The notes beneath the pieces were generated by a model that was not told where the DNA came from, did not search any database, and saw only the letters and a list, made by a program, of their open reading frames with translations. DNA of 64,000 nucleotides from Pithys albifrons albifrons (Eukaryota > Chordata > Aves > Passeriformes > Thamnophilidae), in the NCBI RefSeq assembly GCF_047495875.1, contig NC_092467.1, forward strand, positions 14,969,566 to 15,033,565. Direction: 5' to 3'. This document shows positions 61,401 through 64,000 of the stretch, piece by piece; position 1 is the first letter of the stretch, and each line of letters starts with the position of its first letter. The position numbers were made by a program, and so were the translations under genes.

Positions 61401-64000
61401 ATTGCAATAGTCTTTCTGAGAAGCCAAGGAATGGAAAGCTCTGGTACAAATTCTACTAAGCAGTTTTCAAGGATGGTGTTTTTTGGACAACATTGTCTCT
61501 TACATTCAGCTGTGCTCTCTCAAAACATGACACTGTGGAGAGCATTAGAAAGTAATATTTGTGTTAACAGGATTCAAATGCACTTTGGGTTTTAGTCTGT
61601 TTTGTACCCACATTTAATTGTTTCCAGATTTTTGTGCCTGACTATAATTTACTGCTGGTGCTAATGTCAAGATGTAGCCATTTAGCTCACTGATTTGTGG
61701 GAGCAATGAGGTAATTTTCTGCCTAGGTCCTCTCATTTGTACCTGCCAGCAATGCAGAGGCAGTCTTTCCTAATCAGGCATTAAAAGTTCTTCTTGATTA
61801 ATCTCTGACTTTGTTGGAGACATTCCAGATTTAAGCCAGTGTAATTCATTTCAGGATCAGACCCATTAAGTGTTTTCCAATGAGTAATATACTGTGTCAT
61901 TCTTATGCTCTTAAGGATTTCCAGAATCACAGAATGAATGGTGCAGATCTGGGATGTGCATGGCTCTTCTGATTCCACTGGCATCTTCTCCCCCATTCCC
62001 TGACTTTTGGAGATTTGTCTCTAGGTGAAATTTCTGTATTTCAATTTCTTTCTGCAGTGAGCTGGAAACATTAACAAATGGTAAAGTGTGATACTGCCGA
62101 TCCAGTGGTCTATGTGGCCAGGCAATCAGGACAGAAATAATTAACACAGAAAGTGGTCTGCCAGTATCCTGCTGAATGAAATTGGAAGGAGTTCAAATAC
62201 AAAAAGATTTTTTAGCTTACCACTTCTGGGCTACACATAGCAGTAGCCATTTGGAAGGACAACTGCCAGCTTCCATTTCAGATTGCTTGACAGCACTAAC
62301 TAGAGCACTAAGAGCATCACTCCATTTCAGCAGGAGCCGTTTGCCAGATTTGGGATGCAAAGCATTATTTCCAGACAAGAGAAGAGTTCAAGGATGGGAT
62401 CAGTAGCAGCTCTGATGTGTTGCAAGAAGGTGAATTCCTCTGAACATGGGAAGAAATATGGTGTGGGGATAGCCTTTGGTTTCTAACCTGTTAGGCAACT
62501 GCTCGTGATGTCCTGACTGCATGGAGACCCCCAGCGTGCCTGCTACTTCCTGTGGCTGCCTCTTGTCACTTCCTTGTCCCTGTCTGTCACAGCATGCCAC
62601 CACACAGGGATGATGACTGGGCCTATGGGCATGGCCACACACTGTGCCCAGCTGTGTCACAGTGGCTGTGCCTGTGGGGTGATACAGGGGAGGGGAGGAA
62701 CTCCTGCAGCTCTCTGAAGATCACTCTCCCTTTTCTCTTTCTGCTAGTTTCAAAGATGGCTAGTGTAGCATGAAGCAGAACAAATGGTGGTTGTAAACAT
62801 TAAGAAATCATCCTTAGCAGTGAAGATTTCTCTTGCTGGAGAGGTGACACCACCTTCTTCTACCATGTGTTTATTGAGCACCCATATTGATGTTAAAGAC
62901 ATATATTTGTACTACACTGCTGTCCTGTAGCTCATTTCTCTGGCTTTCCCTCCCATAACACTTGCAGAGCCAACCTGCTAAAGCAGGTTTCCATGCAGAG
63001 AGTAAGAATATAGTGCTTCACTTGATGGTAAAGCAAGTAAACTGGTTATCAGCACGGATAAAAGTTGCAGCTGTACAGACAAAAATTGGTTCTGTCCTGG
63101 CAAGTACAGAAGTTGCTGCATACCTTTCATGCCCTAGAATTAGCAGTGCTTCATTTTGTCTCACGTCTGCCTACATCAGGAATATACTTGGTGTTTTCAG
63201 TGTTTGCAAAAACTGCAAAGGAGAAGATAAATAGGAGAAACAAGGGAAGAGAAAAAATTAAGAGTAGCAAGACTTTGAAATGGTTTCACTCTGGAAACTG
63301 TTTAGACTGGTGAGCTAAGATGCTTGTGGCAAGACTATGTTACTCTGCTGTCTGCCTGTTTGCGTGTACAATGAATTGCATGACATTCCCTCCAGGATCC
63401 CTAGTTCTGTCTTTTCACTCTTAGTGATCCTGAGATGGTCCACTTGCTATCTCTGCCACTGGCATCTGTCATAAACAAGCCATTGCCCCAAGGCCTTACA
63501 GACTATGACCCCTAACTTTGTAAAGCCACTAAAGAGACCTAAAGAGAAAGTGCCATGCAGAAGTTATGCACTGTTCATATTTACTGGTAAGTCTTGGCCT
63601 TCCTTTACTTCTGTTCTGTGGTTCTTCTTGTTGAGCATGAAATTGACAATCAGCTTCCTCTCACTGTTGTGAGGAGGTGTCATGACAGAGACCTGAGGAG
63701 AGAGGAAGAAGGATCTAGTTGAGTATTAACTTCAGACAACAGCTTCATTAACTCCTTGTGAGAGTAGTGTTTCTCACTGACATTAAATCACTTGCTTCCT
63801 ATCAGACTAGCTCTGTCATCTTGGCCTCCAAGTCTGGGGAGCCTTATGTCTTCTTAGAACCAGGCATGGGTTGAGATGCTTTATTAAAACAGCACCTCAA
63901 TTATTATGAAGAATTTGACTTCAGGTTTTTCCAAGACTTCCATCACATCTTTTTTTTTTCCCAAATTTGCACTGAATACATGTATTTCTTTTTCTCATGC
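58452..64000. other. Noncoding DNA, nothing recognised
   Basis: About 5.5 kb without a supportable gene, RNA gene or repeat family. GC-richer patches at 60040-60320 and 62480-62700 carry overlapping frames on both strands but few CpGs and no motifs. A short cacagaatg-type word at 61926 resembles a CR1 octamer but lacks the adjoining CR1 tail. Confidence 0.55.

Noticed and set aside
61915..61950. CR1 octamer-like word (agaatcacagaatg)
   Set aside because: The adjoining conserved CR1 tail is absent, so it is probably chance.
1..64000. Bacterial or phage systems, CRISPR arrays, operons
   Set aside because: No repeated direct-repeat/spacer pattern and no packed genes; the repeats are those of a bird nuclear genome.

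Overview
This window looks like a gene-poor stretch of a bird nuclear genome, most likely from a songbird. It has low overall GC, no operon-like packing, no ribosome-binding-site-led reading frames, and no open frame above about 160 codons. The bird assignment rests on the repeats: a CR1 LINE 3' end with its tandem 8-bp terminal motif (6387-6722), and a SINE with a tRNA-Ile-like head and CR1-like tail (48028-48166), the architecture known from the passerine TguSINE1 family. No complete protein-coding gene could be recognised. The window may be intergenic or lie inside a long intron.

Layout. From 1 to 6135 the sequence is anonymous and AT-rich, with one possible small exon (1652-1715), a perfect palindrome and an AAAAT microsatellite. 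A GC-rich, CpG-containing block (6136-6386) abuts a CR1 element on the minus strand. From 6.7 to 15.7 kb there is AT-rich noncoding DNA containing two adjacent small hairpins (9016-9066) and a possible regulatory cluster with octamer/homeodomain sites and a TATA box (12181-12520). An isolated CpG-island-like patch lies at 15771-15995. From 16 to 47.9 kb the sequence is mostly featureless, with weak exon candidates, a degenerate ~50-bp tandem repeat (24278-24390), two G/T-rich simple tracts, a 36-bp alternating purine-pyrimidine run (34899-34934) and a MIR-like fossil. At 47937-48166 a 5'-truncated 5S rRNA copy lies directly downstream, on the same strand, of the tRNA-Ile/CR1 SINE; this composite is the most unusual feature. 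A MIR fossil is at 51085-51205. A solo LTR with matching inverted ends, a 4-bp target duplication, a TATA box and an ATTAAA signal occupies 54397-54979. An old CR1 end is at 57078-57140, and the remainder is anonymous.

How the parts relate: the repeats are independent insertions that share the vertebrate retrotransposition machinery (CR1 reverse transcriptase for CR1, the SINE and probably the 5S copy; a retroviral integrase for the LTR). I found no set of genes working together and no previously undescribed multi-gene system. Short open segments between plausible splice sites are listed at low confidence, because comparable splice-site pairs without open frames also occur here. All family matches are from memory and by eye; no database search was run.
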